From JAPXSY01 sp033812795 (GTDB lineage Bacteria; Verrucomicrobiota; Kiritimatiellia; RFP12; UBA1067): a DNA stretch of 64,000 bases. This document shows positions 27,794 to 37,158 of this stretch, in pieces (within the stretch, counting starts at the first letter, position 1; every line of letters begins with the position of its first letter). Below the pieces are notes generated by a model that was given only the letters and a program-made list of their open reading frames with translations, did no database searches and was not told the origin of the DNA. The stretch is taken from assembly GCA_033812795.1 (NCBI GenBank), contig JAPXSY010000007.1, forward strand, positions 1 to 64,000. The letters run 5' to 3'. Position numbers and translations under genes: made by a program.

Positions 27794-29260
27794 ATGAACA
27801 TGACGAGGCGAGGGTTCATCGGAGCGACGGCTGCCGCAGGCGCGGGATTCATGGCGGTGCCGATGTTGAGTCAACAGGAGCACGCCGGACTCAAACGGTG
27901 CGAGATGAAGGACCCTTCGAAGCCGCTCCGGGTCGCGTTCATCGGGCTTGGCGTAATGGGGGGCGGGTTGGCGTCCAGCGTCGCTTGGACGAAACTCGCG
28001 AAGATCGTCGCCTTGGTGGATCCTGATCCGGCGATGATACGGGGTGTCAAGCGGAAGCTGGCTTCGATGAAGGAACTCGCTATTGACACGAAGGGCATCG
28101 CCGAGTTCGATGACTACCGCGAATTCTACAAGCGGATGGCGGACGGCGTGGACGCCGTTTTCATCGCGACGCCGAATCATCATCATCTGATGCCGGCTCT
28201 GCTGGCGTTCCGGAATGGGATCCACGCATACATCGAGAAGCCGCTTTCCTTCACCGTGGAGGAGGGGAGGCGGATGCTCGCGGAAGCACGCAAGCACCAT
28301 GCCGTCACGCAGATGGGACAGTGGGGCCATTCGCAGGAGGCCGTGCGGCGTCTCGTGGAGTACATCGGAGCCGGCACACTCGGGCAGGTCACGGAGGTGC
28401 ATACTTGGACGCAGCGCTTGAACGGTCGCATGAACAAGTTGCCGCCGGCGGAGCCGGTTCCGTCAGGGATGAACTGGGACAGTTGGATCGGGCCGTCGCC
28501 CCATACTGGTTTCCGCAGCGGACGCGAGGGACTCCATCCGATGGGCTGGTACAGTTGGAAAAACTTTGGCAGCGCCACGCTCGGCAACATGGGCAATCAC
28601 ATCCTCGACCCCGCGTTCTGGTCGCTGAACCTCGGTGCGCCGGAGAGCGTCCGCGTGACGGACGTGAGGCATGGATCGGAGGATTCGTGGAACCTGCGCG
28701 ACCATGTGATTTGGAAGTTCCCCGCGCGCGGCAATCTCGCGCCGGTGACGGTTCACTGGTATGACGGCCTCAAGGGGGATACGCCGTGGGACGACACCAC
28801 ATGGTTCGTCGGCAATTCGACTTCCAAGCTCATCAAGGACCGCAAGGTTTGGTTCACGCCGCCGCTTCTGGAGGAGATCGAGAAGAAGCACAACGTCGAT
28901 CTTGGCAACGACGGGTCGATCTTTGTCGGCGAGAGGGGGTATATCGTGATGGGCTGCTTCGGGGAATGGATACGCTTCTTCCCCGGGGAGCTGAGCAAGC
29001 CGTCGCCGGAAAAGACGATTCCGCGTGTGAAGGGCGGGCATCAGGTCGATTTCCTGCGCGGCTGCATGGGAGGTCCCGCGCCTTGCGCAAACCTCGAATA
29101 TTCGCAGCGCCTGAACGAGGTGGTCATGCTTGGCGTGACGGCGATCATGGAAGACAGCGGCGATGAACTCAAGTGGGACGCCAAGGTTGGCCGCTTCACC
29201 AACAAGGAGAGCGCGAACGCATTCCTGAAGCGCAGCTACCGCAAGGGCTGGGAGGTATAG
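27794..29260 (+). CDS. Tat-exported Gfo/Idh/MocA oxidoreductase (second paralogue)
   Basis: 488 aa, AAGGAG 8 bases upstream. Tat leader MTRRGFIGATAAAGAGFMA. Rossmann motif AFIGLGVMGGG (about 52-62), AYIEKPLSF near 145 and the C-terminal motif GWYSWKNFGSATLGNMGNH. It resembles the protein at 25,166 throughout and shares its ending (SANAFLKRSYRKGWE), so the pair arose by duplication around the aldolase-like gene. Different substrates or opposite directions of the same redox step are plausible. Last gene of the operon. Confidence 0.88.
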   Translation: MNMTRRGFIGATAAAGAGFMAVPMLSQQEHAGLKRCEMKDPSKPLRVAFIGLGVMGGGLASSVAWTKLAKIVALVDPDPAMIRGVKRKLASMKELAIDTKGIAEFDDYREFYKRMADGVDAVFIATPNHHHLMPALLAFRNGIHAYIEKPLSFTVEEGRRMLAEARKHHAVTQMGQWGHSQEAVRRLVEYIGAGTLGQVTEVHTWTQRLNGRMNKLPPAEPVPSGMNWDSWIGPSPHTGFRSGREGLHPMGWYSWKNFGSATLGNMGNHILDPAFWSLNLGAPESVRVTDVRHGSEDSWNLRDHVIWKFPARGNLAPVTVHWYDGLKGDTPWDDTTWFVGNSTSKLIKDRKVWFTPPLLEEIEKKHNVDLGNDGSIFVGERGYIVMGCFGEWIRFFPGELSKPSPEKTIPRVKGGHQVDFLRGCMGGPAPCANLEYSQRLNEVVMLGVTAIMEDSGDELKWDAKVGRFTNKESANAFLKRSYRKGWEV

Positions 29261-29539
29261 GTTGACGGGGACGACACGGTGTGCCACACTGCCTGTGTCC
29301 TTACTAAACCGGCCACAAATAGCATTGCGCTTCTTGATGACGCAGAGACGCGGAGACACAGAGATTTTTTGGGAGGGCGAGCGTCCCCGTGAGCCGCATG
29401 GCTTGATACACCCCAAATCTCGGCAGGCGGTTTTCTCATATCGATCTGTTCTCGCGCTTTGATGGTGGTTGGGGTACTATTTGTCGCTGTGTTGTCCTTT
29501 GGTTTTTATCATCCTGCGTTATAAGGGGGAGTGTTCTGT
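29261..29539. other. Intergenic, partly repeated sequence
   Basis: No gene. CCGGCCACAAATAGCATTGCGC (29,310-29,331) is a diverged inverse of a stretch at 34,064-34,086 beside satellite R4. The rest has GACGCAGAGACGCGGAGACA and GCGAGCGTCCCCG, typical of the dispersed short repeats here. AAGGGGGA at 29,523-29,530 is the ribosome-binding site of the next gene. Confidence 0.4.
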
Positions 29540-32344
29540 ATGTGTTTTGCGAAACGGCTAGGGCGTTTGTTGTGTTGCGTTGAAGGGGTCTTCATCGTGT
29601 GCGGAATGGCGCTGGGCGCGGAGATCCATGTTTCGCCCAAGGGATCGGACGAGGCACCGGGTTCTGTCCGCGAGCCGGTGCTGACGCTGGAGAAGGCCCG
29701 TCTGCTGGCGCGGGAGGCGCGCGCGCGTCAGCCGGGCGAGCCGGTGAGCCTTCTGTTGCACCCCGGCACGCACCGTGTGACCCGGACGGTCGCGTTCACG
29801 GCGGAGGACGCGGGTACCCGGGAGGCGCCGTTACAGCTCTTGGCGTGGCGCACACCGTCAACACCGCCGGAGGCGCGGCCGGTTCTGGTTGGCGGCAAGG
29901 TGGTCACCGGCTGGAAGGCCTGCTCCTTCAACGGCCGGGACGGGGTGTTCGAGGCGGATCTTAAACCGCTCGGCATTACCACGCCGTTCCGTCAGGTATA
30001 TCTCAACGGTCAGCGTCTGATCTGGGCGCGTTACCCCAATGCGGATCCGGCTTTGCCCTACTCCGGCGGGTGGGCTTACGTTGACGGGGTCCGGCCCCCG
30101 ATGTACAAGGATATCGAGGGTGAACGCACGGACACGGTGGTGCTGCGCGAGCGGGACGTGCACGCCTGGTCCCGTCCGGAGGAGGGGGAAATGTGCATTT
30201 TCCCGCGCTACAACTGGTGGAACCGGATTGAGAAGATCGCGGCCTTTGATCCGGGTTCGCGCACGTTCACGCTCGCAAAGAAAATGCCGTACGCCGCACG
30301 GCCCGAGGACCGGTATTGCGTCATGGGGCTGCGCGAAGAGTTGGACGCGCCCGGCGAGTGGTTTCAGGATGTTGCGGGACAGCGGCTGTATCTGATCCCG
30401 CCCGCAGGGGCGGATCTCACCCGGGATCAGATCACGGTTCCCACGGTCAACGACATCCTCTCCTTCAACAAGACGCACCACGTCCGGATCGCGAATCTGG
30501 AACTGACCTGCGCCGAGACGCACGCCCTCCGGTTTCAGGATTGCGATCACATGACGGTTGAGGCGTGCCGCATCCATGATCTCGGGTTTTTCAGCGGTTC
30601 GGGCATCGGGATCCGGGGCGGTCGGGAAGGCCGGATACGCGGGTGCGACATCTGGCACATCGGCGGGCACGGCGTCTCCGTGTATGCGGGAGATGTCGAT
30701 TCGATGACGCGCTGTTTTCATGAGGTCGAAAACTGTTATATCCATCATGTCGGTCAGTTCAACCGCCACGGCCTCGGCGTGATGATCGGCGGTGCCGGGG
30801 TCCGTGTGGCGCACAACCTGATGCACGACCTGCCGCGGAGCGGGATTTTCCACGGCGGGGTGCTCCACACACTGGAATACAACCGTATCCGTCACTGCAA
30901 TCTGGAGATGGAGGACACGGGCTGCACTTACACCGGCGGCTGGTGCGGAGGCTGGCACACGATCCGCTACAACCACTGCTCCGACAGTATCGGGTTCAAC
31001 AACCACGGCAAGTTTTTCGTTTTCGCCTGGGGTATCTATCTGGACGAGAGCGGCTGCGGCAATGATGTCTACGGGAACCTCGTGGAGCGCTGTCAGGTCG
31101 GCGCGATGCATCTGCACAATGCCCGCGAGAACCACATCTACAACAACATTTTCGCCAACAATGCCGGCCCGGAGGGCAAGACGCACCAGTTCTCCCTGCA
31201 AACTTGGAACAACTCGCCGACCGCGGTCTTCCTGAGAGACCGCCAGCCCAAAATGCTCAAGGCTTATACGCGCCTGATGGCCAATCCGGAGTGGGCCAAG
31301 ATGCGCGGGATGCATGTGTCGCCCGCCGATCCGTTTCTGCCGGATGGCACGATTATGCGGGGGAACCGCATCTTCCGCAATATCTTCCTCTATTCCGAGC
31401 AGCCGGACTCCCGCTATATCCGCGAAAACGGGGTGAATCTCACGCACAACCTCATCAATTCGAATGTGGTGTGGAATGGCGGTGCCCAGCCGGTGAAGAC
31501 CGGCAAACAGGCCGTCCGGAGGCCAATCGCGGACCTGACGGAGCGCATCCCCAATGCCGCATTCGCGCGTGCGGTGGACGCGGCCGCGTTGGCGTCGGAT
31601 CCGAACCAGACGATTGCGGCGGAGTGGTTCTGGTACCAGAAGATCCTGCCGGGGCTGCAGGCGGAACGAGTGACGCGTGGGGATGCTCAGGCGTTGCGTC
31701 TGTTCGGTGCCTTTAATGGAGAACGCAAGTACATTAAATACCCCTGCGTCCGTTCCGCGCCGTTCACGTTGCCGTACGGGAAGCATTACCGCCTGACGTT
31801 TGCGCTGCGTCATCACGAGGCGGACGGCGAGGTGCTCGTGCGTCTGGTCTGCGAGAACAAGGGGTTGTGGAAAGCCTTGGGTCCGCGGGGGTTCCTCAAA
31901 CGTTCTGACATGTCGGATATCAGCACTGCCTCCGAGGCGCTACCCTGCGAAACCGGATTCTATCTGCCGAAACCCGGAGAGGCCGGGTTCGATGCGCGTA
32001 TGGAAGCGTTCACGCTCCACTTCGAGTTCCAATCCAAACAGGGATGGGCCGAGATCAGCGGTCTGCGGCTCGAGGAGGTTGAGCCGGCGAGCGAGTGGGA
32101 GGCATGGCAGATGGCGGGTGCCGACCGGGATTCTGTGGTCGCTGATCCGCAGTTTGTTGACGCGGCGCGCGGCGACTTCCGGCTCAAACCGGATTCGCCC
32201 GCCCTGAAACTGGGTTTTGAGCCGATCGCGTTTGACAAAATCGGCCCGTACCCGGATGCGGCGCGTGCGACTTGGCCGATCATCGAGGCGGAAGGCGTGC
32301 GCGAGCATCCGGAGTGGCTCACGTCGGTACCGATCCCGAAATGA
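29540..32344 (+). CDS. Secreted right-handed beta-helix protein (GH141-like)
   Basis: 934 aa from ATG 29,540; a GTG at 29,531 is too close to the AAGGGGGA. Signal peptide with a hydrophobic core (LLCCVEGVFIVCGMALGA). It begins with IHVSPKGSDEAPG, the start typical of secreted parallel beta-helix enzymes, and residues about 290-560 carry the helix coils (HHVRIANLELTCAETHALR, GRIRGCDIWHIGGHGVSVY, NHIYNNIFANNAG). A jelly-roll-like segment near 715-850 and a short ADPQFVDAARGDFRL tail follow. The layout is like GH141 and related fucosidase/xylanase-type proteins; activity is not proven. Polysaccharide lysis outside the cell is likely. Confidence 0.75.
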   Translation: MCFAKRLGRLLCCVEGVFIVCGMALGAEIHVSPKGSDEAPGSVREPVLTLEKARLLAREARARQPGEPVSLLLHPGTHRVTRTVAFTAEDAGTREAPLQLLAWRTPSTPPEARPVLVGGKVVTGWKACSFNGRDGVFEADLKPLGITTPFRQVYLNGQRLIWARYPNADPALPYSGGWAYVDGVRPPMYKDIEGERTDTVVLRERDVHAWSRPEEGEMCIFPRYNWWNRIEKIAAFDPGSRTFTLAKKMPYAARPEDRYCVMGLREELDAPGEWFQDVAGQRLYLIPPAGADLTRDQITVPTVNDILSFNKTHHVRIANLELTCAETHALRFQDCDHMTVEACRIHDLGFFSGSGIGIRGGREGRIRGCDIWHIGGHGVSVYAGDVDSMTRCFHEVENCYIHHVGQFNRHGLGVMIGGAGVRVAHNLMHDLPRSGIFHGGVLHTLEYNRIRHCNLEMEDTGCTYTGGWCGGWHTIRYNHCSDSIGFNNHGKFFVFAWGIYLDESGCGNDVYGNLVERCQVGAMHLHNARENHIYNNIFANNAGPEGKTHQFSLQTWNNSPTAVFLRDRQPKMLKAYTRLMANPEWAKMRGMHVSPADPFLPDGTIMRGNRIFRNIFLYSEQPDSRYIRENGVNLTHNLINSNVVWNGGAQPVKTGKQAVRRPIADLTERIPNAAFARAVDAAALASDPNQTIAAEWFWYQKILPGLQAERVTRGDAQALRLFGAFNGERKYIKYPCVRSAPFTLPYGKHYRLTFALRHHEADGEVLVRLVCENKGLWKALGPRGFLKRSDMSDISTASEALPCETGFYLPKPGEAGFDARMEAFTLHFEFQSKQGWAEISGLRLEEVEPASEWEAWQMAGADRDSVVADPQFVDAARGDFRLKPDSPALKLGFEPIAFDKIGPYPDAARATWPIIEAEGVREHPEWLTSVPIPK

Positions 32345-32357
32345 GGCCGGCACTGTT

Positions 32358-33548
32358 TCAGCCGTACGCTCCGAAGCCGAAGAACCAGTGTTTCTTGGCG
32401 AAGCGGTAGGCCCAAGAGGTTTCGGGCAGGGGTTCGCCGCTATGGTTGTGGCAGCCGAGGATCGGTCGTGCCGCCAGTTCCTCGAAGAAACATCCGCGAC
32501 CGCTGCTATCGTATGCCTGATGACGCCGCGCCAACGCGGCGAGTTCCGCCGGATGATCCATCAGCACGCAGCCGCGCGTCAGGCGCGGCACCTCGCTGCG
32601 GAACGCGGCCAGCAGGGGAGAGTCGCGGATCGTCGCTGCGACCGGTGCGTCAGGCCGCACGCGGCTGTCGGCGCACTGGATCGGCGGGCAGGGCTCCACA
32701 TCGCCGCGCGCGTTGATGTGGTGGCTGATGCCGGTCGCGGCCGGGCAGAGCGCGTTGCCCTCGTGATCCCAATACGCGTCGATGATCACTGCCGTGCGGC
32801 AGCGCCGCCGCTGCTCCAGTAGGAAGCGGCGCGCTTCGCGCACTTGGGTATCGTTCAGCGCCTCTCCGAAACCGGGTTCCGGACCGGAGGGGCGGTAGAG
32901 GTAATACCAGACGTAATGGGCGCCGCGCGCCACCATGTCGTCCAGAAACGCGGGGTTCACGACATCGTTGAAATTCGAGGTCGAGATACTGGTGGCCACG
33001 CCGGTGACGAGCCCCTGCCGCCGACAGGCATCGATGGCTGTCAGCGCGGTTTCGTAGGCTGTGCCCGCCCCCCGCCGTGCCGCATAGGAGAGGGCATTCC
33101 CCTCGATGCTGATGAGCGGGGAGACGTTGCCTGCCTTGCGCAACTTGCGGGCCAGCGCGTCATCCAGCCGTTGCCCGTTGGTGAAGAGCTGGAAATAGAG
33201 ATTGCGGTGCCGCCTGAAAAAATCGGGTAGCCACGGCAGCAGCAGCGGTTCGCCCCCCAGAATGCCGAAAAATCGGCAGCCCTGTTCGCGGCCCTCGGTG
33301 ACAATCTGGTGCAGCAGCGCCTCGGACATGTCAACGGGCTTTTCCACCCCGGTGGCCCAACACCCTTTGCAGGCCAGATCGCAGCGTTGGGTCACACTGA
33401 TGAAGAGAAAAGGCGGAAAGACCGCGCCCTGTTTTTTGCGTTGCTCGAAACGCCGGATCGCCCGCAGATTGCCAAGCCCGGCTTTGATCACGAAGGACCC
33501 GAGCAGGCGCGGCGGAATCTCGCGTAGAAGTCGGAACAGAAACGTCAT
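32358..33548 (-). CDS. Radical SAM/SPASM-type enzyme
   Basis: 396 aa. The [4Fe-4S]/SAM motif is CDLACKGC at about 56-63, followed by GILGGEPLLLP (the GGE motif), LFTNGQRLDD, SPLISIEGNA and GVATSISTSNFNDV. The C-terminal part has cysteines in CPAATG, VEPCPPIQC and GCHNH contexts, resembling a SPASM or twitch cluster site. The overall pattern is that of peptide-modifying or HpnH-like radical SAM enzymes. It is alone on its strand, convergent with the beta-helix gene 13 bases away. No small precursor peptide was recognised nearby, so the substrate is unknown. Confidence 0.8.
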   Translation of the reverse strand: MTFLFRLLREIPPRLLGSFVIKAGLGNLRAIRRFEQRKKQGAVFPPFLFISVTQRCDLACKGCWATGVEKPVDMSEALLHQIVTEGREQGCRFFGILGGEPLLLPWLPDFFRRHRNLYFQLFTNGQRLDDALARKLRKAGNVSPLISIEGNALSYAARRGAGTAYETALTAIDACRRQGLVTGVATSISTSNFNDVVNPAFLDDMVARGAHYVWYYLYRPSGPEPGFGEALNDTQVREARRFLLEQRRRCRTAVIIDAYWDHEGNALCPAATGISHHINARGDVEPCPPIQCADSRVRPDAPVAATIRDSPLLAAFRSEVPRLTRGCVLMDHPAELAALARRHQAYDSSGRGCFFEELAARPILGCHNHSGEPLPETSWAYRFAKKHWFFGFGAYG

Positions 33549-33663
33549 TCTCGCTTATCCCCTTTCGGTGCGGATCGGACCCGGAACAGATCGCGGGTCA
33601 AGTGAGTCAAGCATAGGCGATTTCCGCTCCCGGCGGCAATCCCGTTTCAAGGGGATCACGCGC

Positions 33664-34086
33664 TACTGAAACCCTGAAACCTTGAAACGATCGATCCCGA
33701 TAGCGATCCCGATAGCGATCCCGATTGGAATGGAACCATGAAACACATGAAACTTCATGAAAATCAGGAATTCCCTCTGGCGTTCCAAAAAAACCCGAGC
33801 AGTGCCATCCCGTGTGTTCGTGGTTAAATAATCGATCCCGATAGCGATACCGATAGCGATAGCGATTTGGATGAAACCCTGAAACCTTGAAACCCTGAAA
33901 CCAAAGAGAGTTGAAGGTTCAACTGCTCTTTTTAGGTTAAGCAATCGATCCCGATAGCGATACCGATAGCGATAGCGATTTGGATGAAACCCGAAACCCT
34001 GAAACCCTGAAACCCTGAAACACATGAAACTTCATGAAAAGCAGGGGCATTTTGGTGTTCGACGTGCGATGCTGTTTGTGGCCGGA
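33664..34086 (-). repeat. Composite satellite locus R4
   Basis: On the minus strand: octamers (GGTTTCAGGGTTTC), linker TTTCATCCAAATCG (complement seen near 33,868 and 33,977), hexamers GCTATCGGTATC type, CTAAAAAGAGCAGTTGAACC at 33,918-33,937, and the roughly 93-bp module at 33,734-33,826 that is almost identical to R1. ATGAAACTTCATGAAAA recurs at 33,747 and 34,023. No gene; frames through it are low-complexity. Confidence 0.75.
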
Positions 34087-35094
34087 TTAGTACGCGCGGC
34101 GATACTCCTCCGCCAAGGCGGGAATCTCGCAAAGGAGGGCGCGGGTACGTTCCGCGTAGGACACGACGGCGTTTTGGAACCGGTACCAATCCGAAAACTC
34201 GTATCCGGTTCTGAACACGTATCCTTTTCGCATCCGTCTACCGGGCCCCGGGTTGCCGCCCCGTTGCCGGATCACCCGCACTGCGGAGCGGAACCAGGCG
34301 TCCGGTGCGTATTCCGGAATCGGTGTCGCGCCGTATGCAGGGTGTTCCGCCAACTGCCGGTAACCCGCGAGGCGTGCGGCGTCGGCCGTCTCCTCGCCGG
34401 GGTCTGTGCCGATCGCCGTATCGAGGTCGGTGCGCAGTGTGCGGTGCTCGCTTTCCGAATCGGGGTGTTGCGGTGCGGCCCAGGCGCGGAGTTTGGCGAA
34501 CAGGGCCGCGGCCGCGTCGAGAAACCGCTGCTTGTTGTTCACCACGGGGACCATGAGGCGCTCATCACGCCACACGAGCCGGGGCTGGTCCGGCCGGGTT
34601 TGGACGTCGGCGTGGCCGATGTTGGGGATCAGCCGGGCGACGAAATCATCGAACCGGTTGAAGTCGCATTTGAACCCGACGAAGTTCTGGTGCGCCCACG
34701 TGTCCGCATAGGCGTGGCATGCGATTCCGATCTGATACGGATCGTGGGTTGCGAGGGTGGCATCCAGAATCCGGTTGGCGAGGGGGCTGTTTGGCGTTGT
34801 GTTGAACGGGTGTGTCTGTCCGTCCACGCGTGCGCTGCCCGGGGCATGAGGGTCGCCGGGGATGAAATGGAAGAGAGGGTAGACCGCGAGGCGCTCCCGA
34901 TGCGAATTCAACGGCTGGAACGTCTGCGAGATCCGGTTGCGGTAAATTCCCTGTCGGCCGTTACGGATCGTATAGACCTGGTCATTGTCATCCGTGAGTT
35001 GGCAGGCATGAGGGATGATCCGCAACGCCTCACCCCGGACACCCGCCCGCGCGGCGATCAGGTGGGTGATGTAGTAATGGAACTCGATGTCCAT
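34087..35094 (-). CDS. DUF6765 family protein
   Basis: 335 aa. The start MDIEFHYYITHLIAARAG and the central GIACHAYADTWAHQNFVG are characteristic of DUF6765, whose His/Asp-rich motif resembles the zinc ligands of S1/P1 nuclease and phospholipase C-type helical proteins (HYY near the start, CHAYADTWAH in the middle). No signal peptide is seen. It is the last gene of the six-gene minus-strand operon, 10 bases after the hydrolase-like gene. Enzymatic role not established. Confidence 0.65.
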   Translation of the reverse strand: MDIEFHYYITHLIAARAGVRGEALRIIPHACQLTDDNDQVYTIRNGRQGIYRNRISQTFQPLNSHRERLAVYPLFHFIPGDPHAPGSARVDGQTHPFNTTPNSPLANRILDATLATHDPYQIGIACHAYADTWAHQNFVGFKCDFNRFDDFVARLIPNIGHADVQTRPDQPRLVWRDERLMVPVVNNKQRFLDAAAALFAKLRAWAAPQHPDSESEHRTLRTDLDTAIGTDPGEETADAARLAGYRQLAEHPAYGATPIPEYAPDAWFRSAVRVIRQRGGNPGPGRRMRKGYVFRTGYEFSDWYRFQNAVVSYAERTRALLCEIPALAEEYRRAY

Positions 35095-35104
35095 ACGCGG
35101 TGTT

Positions 35105-37135
35105 TCATGGGGCGATCCGGGCGTAGGAACGCGCGGGGATCACTCCGGAAAGCCCGTTGAAAGACCAAGGTTGGCTGGCGCGGGTCCAGTTCGCGAGGAT
35201 CAGCGCCTTCTTGCCGTCGGGCGCCTGCCAATATGAATGCAGGACTGCCGGTAGTTCGGCATGTTGGGGTTTGCACTCATGCTCCTTGGTGAAGATACTG
35301 CGGATCAGATAGTCTACACCCGCCGTCGCGCAGGTGAATCCGGCAGGGGAGAGCATCTGTCCGTCGAACAGAACATCCAGATTGGCGTGGTAGAAGCGCG
35401 CGCTGTCGAGAATGAAGCGCAGGTTGGGGACCAGATCGGGATCGGTGAAGAGGGTCTCTTTGATGTTGCAGACCATAGGCTGGCAGCCCCACGAGACGGT
35501 CCGCGCCAGTTCCGCGAAGAACTGGTCGGGATAGAGGCGGTGCCAGGGTTTCTCCTCTTTCCAGCGGTCCTCAGGCGGCCACAGCGGGTCCCACGGCCGC
35601 GTGCCGTCGGGATAAGCGTAGTTGCCGAAAAAGGCGTAGCGGCCGTGATAGACCGACATGAACAGAGGGAGCGCGTCGAGACGGTCCAGACCGGTGGAGT
35701 TACAGACGATCGACCCGTCCATGAGATCCATGTACGCCTCGTTGCAGCCTTCGGTGGTCAGCGGATAGTTCGGGTTCTCGCGGCGGATGCGTTCGAGCAG
35801 TGCACGGAAGCCGTCCTTCCCGTAGGTGCCGCCCCCTTTCGGATGACGGTGGAGCGGGTTGTAGCACCGGTAGCGCATCGTGGAGTTGCCGATCATGTCG
35901 AGATATTGCCCGTCCAGACCGCTGTCACACAGATGGCGCATCAGCGACGCGATCTTATCCTGAAAGTGCGGGGCCTCGCCGCACATGTAGGCTAGACGGT
36001 GCAGGTTGTATTTGTTGAAGGCGGTATTGCGCGGCTGACCGTTCCGCAGCACCACCACGTCTTGGGCACCGCCCTGATGCCAGGTTTTGCCGTCCATATC
36101 CCAACAGACGCCATTGACGTAGACCTGCGAGTAGATGCCTTGCCGCTTTAGGCGGGCGACAGCAGCGCGGAACGGCTCCACGCCTTCGCGCGGCGGCCAG
36201 AAATCGGGATAGTCGGTGTCGTAGGGGTTGTTGTGCCACCAGTACCAGTCCAGAGCCACGGGAATCGCGCCCAACTCTTTTTGCAGCCGTTCCACCGGCG
36301 GCAGCACGTCTTTAATAAGGCCGCGGTTCCAGACCCAGATGCCGATCTTGCGCATCGGATTGACGCCCTGACGCGAGGCGTGCCACGACTGGGCGGTGCC
36401 CCACTTCTTGTAAAGCTGGCCCGCCTCGAACCAGCCGCCCTGAAAGAGAATGTGGCAGCTCGGGTAGGGGATACGGTAGTCTGCAGCCGGTTTCTCGGGA
36501 AGCCCCGGGATGTGGATGCCGGTATAGGTGAAGCGGCGACCGTCGGCGCGGATGGCGATCTCGCACTCTTTCACGCTGACCGCCGGGTCGCGGTGGTCCA
36601 GATAAAGCGATGTCCCGTTCGTGCGGAGCAGGGCGGAGAATTGCATGCCGCCGCAATAGTCGCGGCGGAAACGGCTGCCCGGCTTGAGAGGCCCGCTTCC
36701 CACGGCGTACAGGCGGCCACTGTGGTTGCCGCCGAACAGAAAGGCGGCGTGCGTGTCGCATGCGGTGCTGAGCCGGGGAAAGTGAATCTCCTCGATGAAC
36801 CGGGATCCCCGGTATCCGGAATAGGCCAGAACGCCGCTCCACAGGCCGTCCGGAGCCCGTTGCCAAGTCACGGTCACGGTGAATGCATTTCCGTACTCTG
36901 GGTGGCCCGTCCATGTGGCGGTCAGCGCATCACGGCCTTGCCACACGACATTCGTGGTCCGCATGGTTTCCGCGCCGAAGAAGGTCAGCGGGCCTTTCAA
37001 GTCTCCTGCGCCGAGGGTCCAATCGAGCGGCGGCGACACCGCCACATCCTCCGCGCATAGAGACAAGGATGGGGCGGCTGTGAGGGCCGCCAAGAGGAGC
37101 GTTTGGAGGAGGTGCGGCAGGGCGGAACGAATCAT
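35105..37135 (-). CDS. Secreted DUF6259-type glycoside hydrolase-like protein
   Basis: 676 aa from ATG 37,135 (GAAAGG 8 bases upstream; a GTG at 37,144 is open). Signal peptide (LPHLLQTLLLAALTAAPSLS). An N-terminal beta-sandwich (about 30-230) precedes a TIM-barrel region with GIWVWNRGLI, PVALDWYWWHNNPYDTDYP, GIYSQVYVNGVCWD and SGLDGQYLDMIGN. TTEGCNEAYMDLMDG carries acidic residues suited to catalysis. A C-terminal beta domain ends the protein. The layout is that of DUF6259 and GH101/GH-clan-D-like enzymes. Probable extracellular or periplasmic glycosidase of the operon controlled by the XylR-like gene (inference). Confidence 0.7.
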   Translation of the reverse strand: MIRSALPHLLQTLLLAALTAAPSLSLCAEDVAVSPPLDWTLGAGDLKGPLTFFGAETMRTTNVVWQGRDALTATWTGHPEYGNAFTVTVTWQRAPDGLWSGVLAYSGYRGSRFIEEIHFPRLSTACDTHAAFLFGGNHSGRLYAVGSGPLKPGSRFRRDYCGGMQFSALLRTNGTSLYLDHRDPAVSVKECEIAIRADGRRFTYTGIHIPGLPEKPAADYRIPYPSCHILFQGGWFEAGQLYKKWGTAQSWHASRQGVNPMRKIGIWVWNRGLIKDVLPPVERLQKELGAIPVALDWYWWHNNPYDTDYPDFWPPREGVEPFRAAVARLKRQGIYSQVYVNGVCWDMDGKTWHQGGAQDVVVLRNGQPRNTAFNKYNLHRLAYMCGEAPHFQDKIASLMRHLCDSGLDGQYLDMIGNSTMRYRCYNPLHRHPKGGGTYGKDGFRALLERIRRENPNYPLTTEGCNEAYMDLMDGSIVCNSTGLDRLDALPLFMSVYHGRYAFFGNYAYPDGTRPWDPLWPPEDRWKEEKPWHRLYPDQFFAELARTVSWGCQPMVCNIKETLFTDPDLVPNLRFILDSARFYHANLDVLFDGQMLSPAGFTCATAGVDYLIRSIFTKEHECKPQHAELPAVLHSYWQAPDGKKALILANWTRASQPWSFNGLSGVIPARSYARIAP

Positions 37136-37158
37136 CGCGGACACCTTTCAGGTACGGC

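Noticed and set aside
33932..34189. Minus-strand frame of 85 codons at the satellite edge
   Set aside because: Mixes the end of the DUF6765 gene in another frame with repeat DNA.
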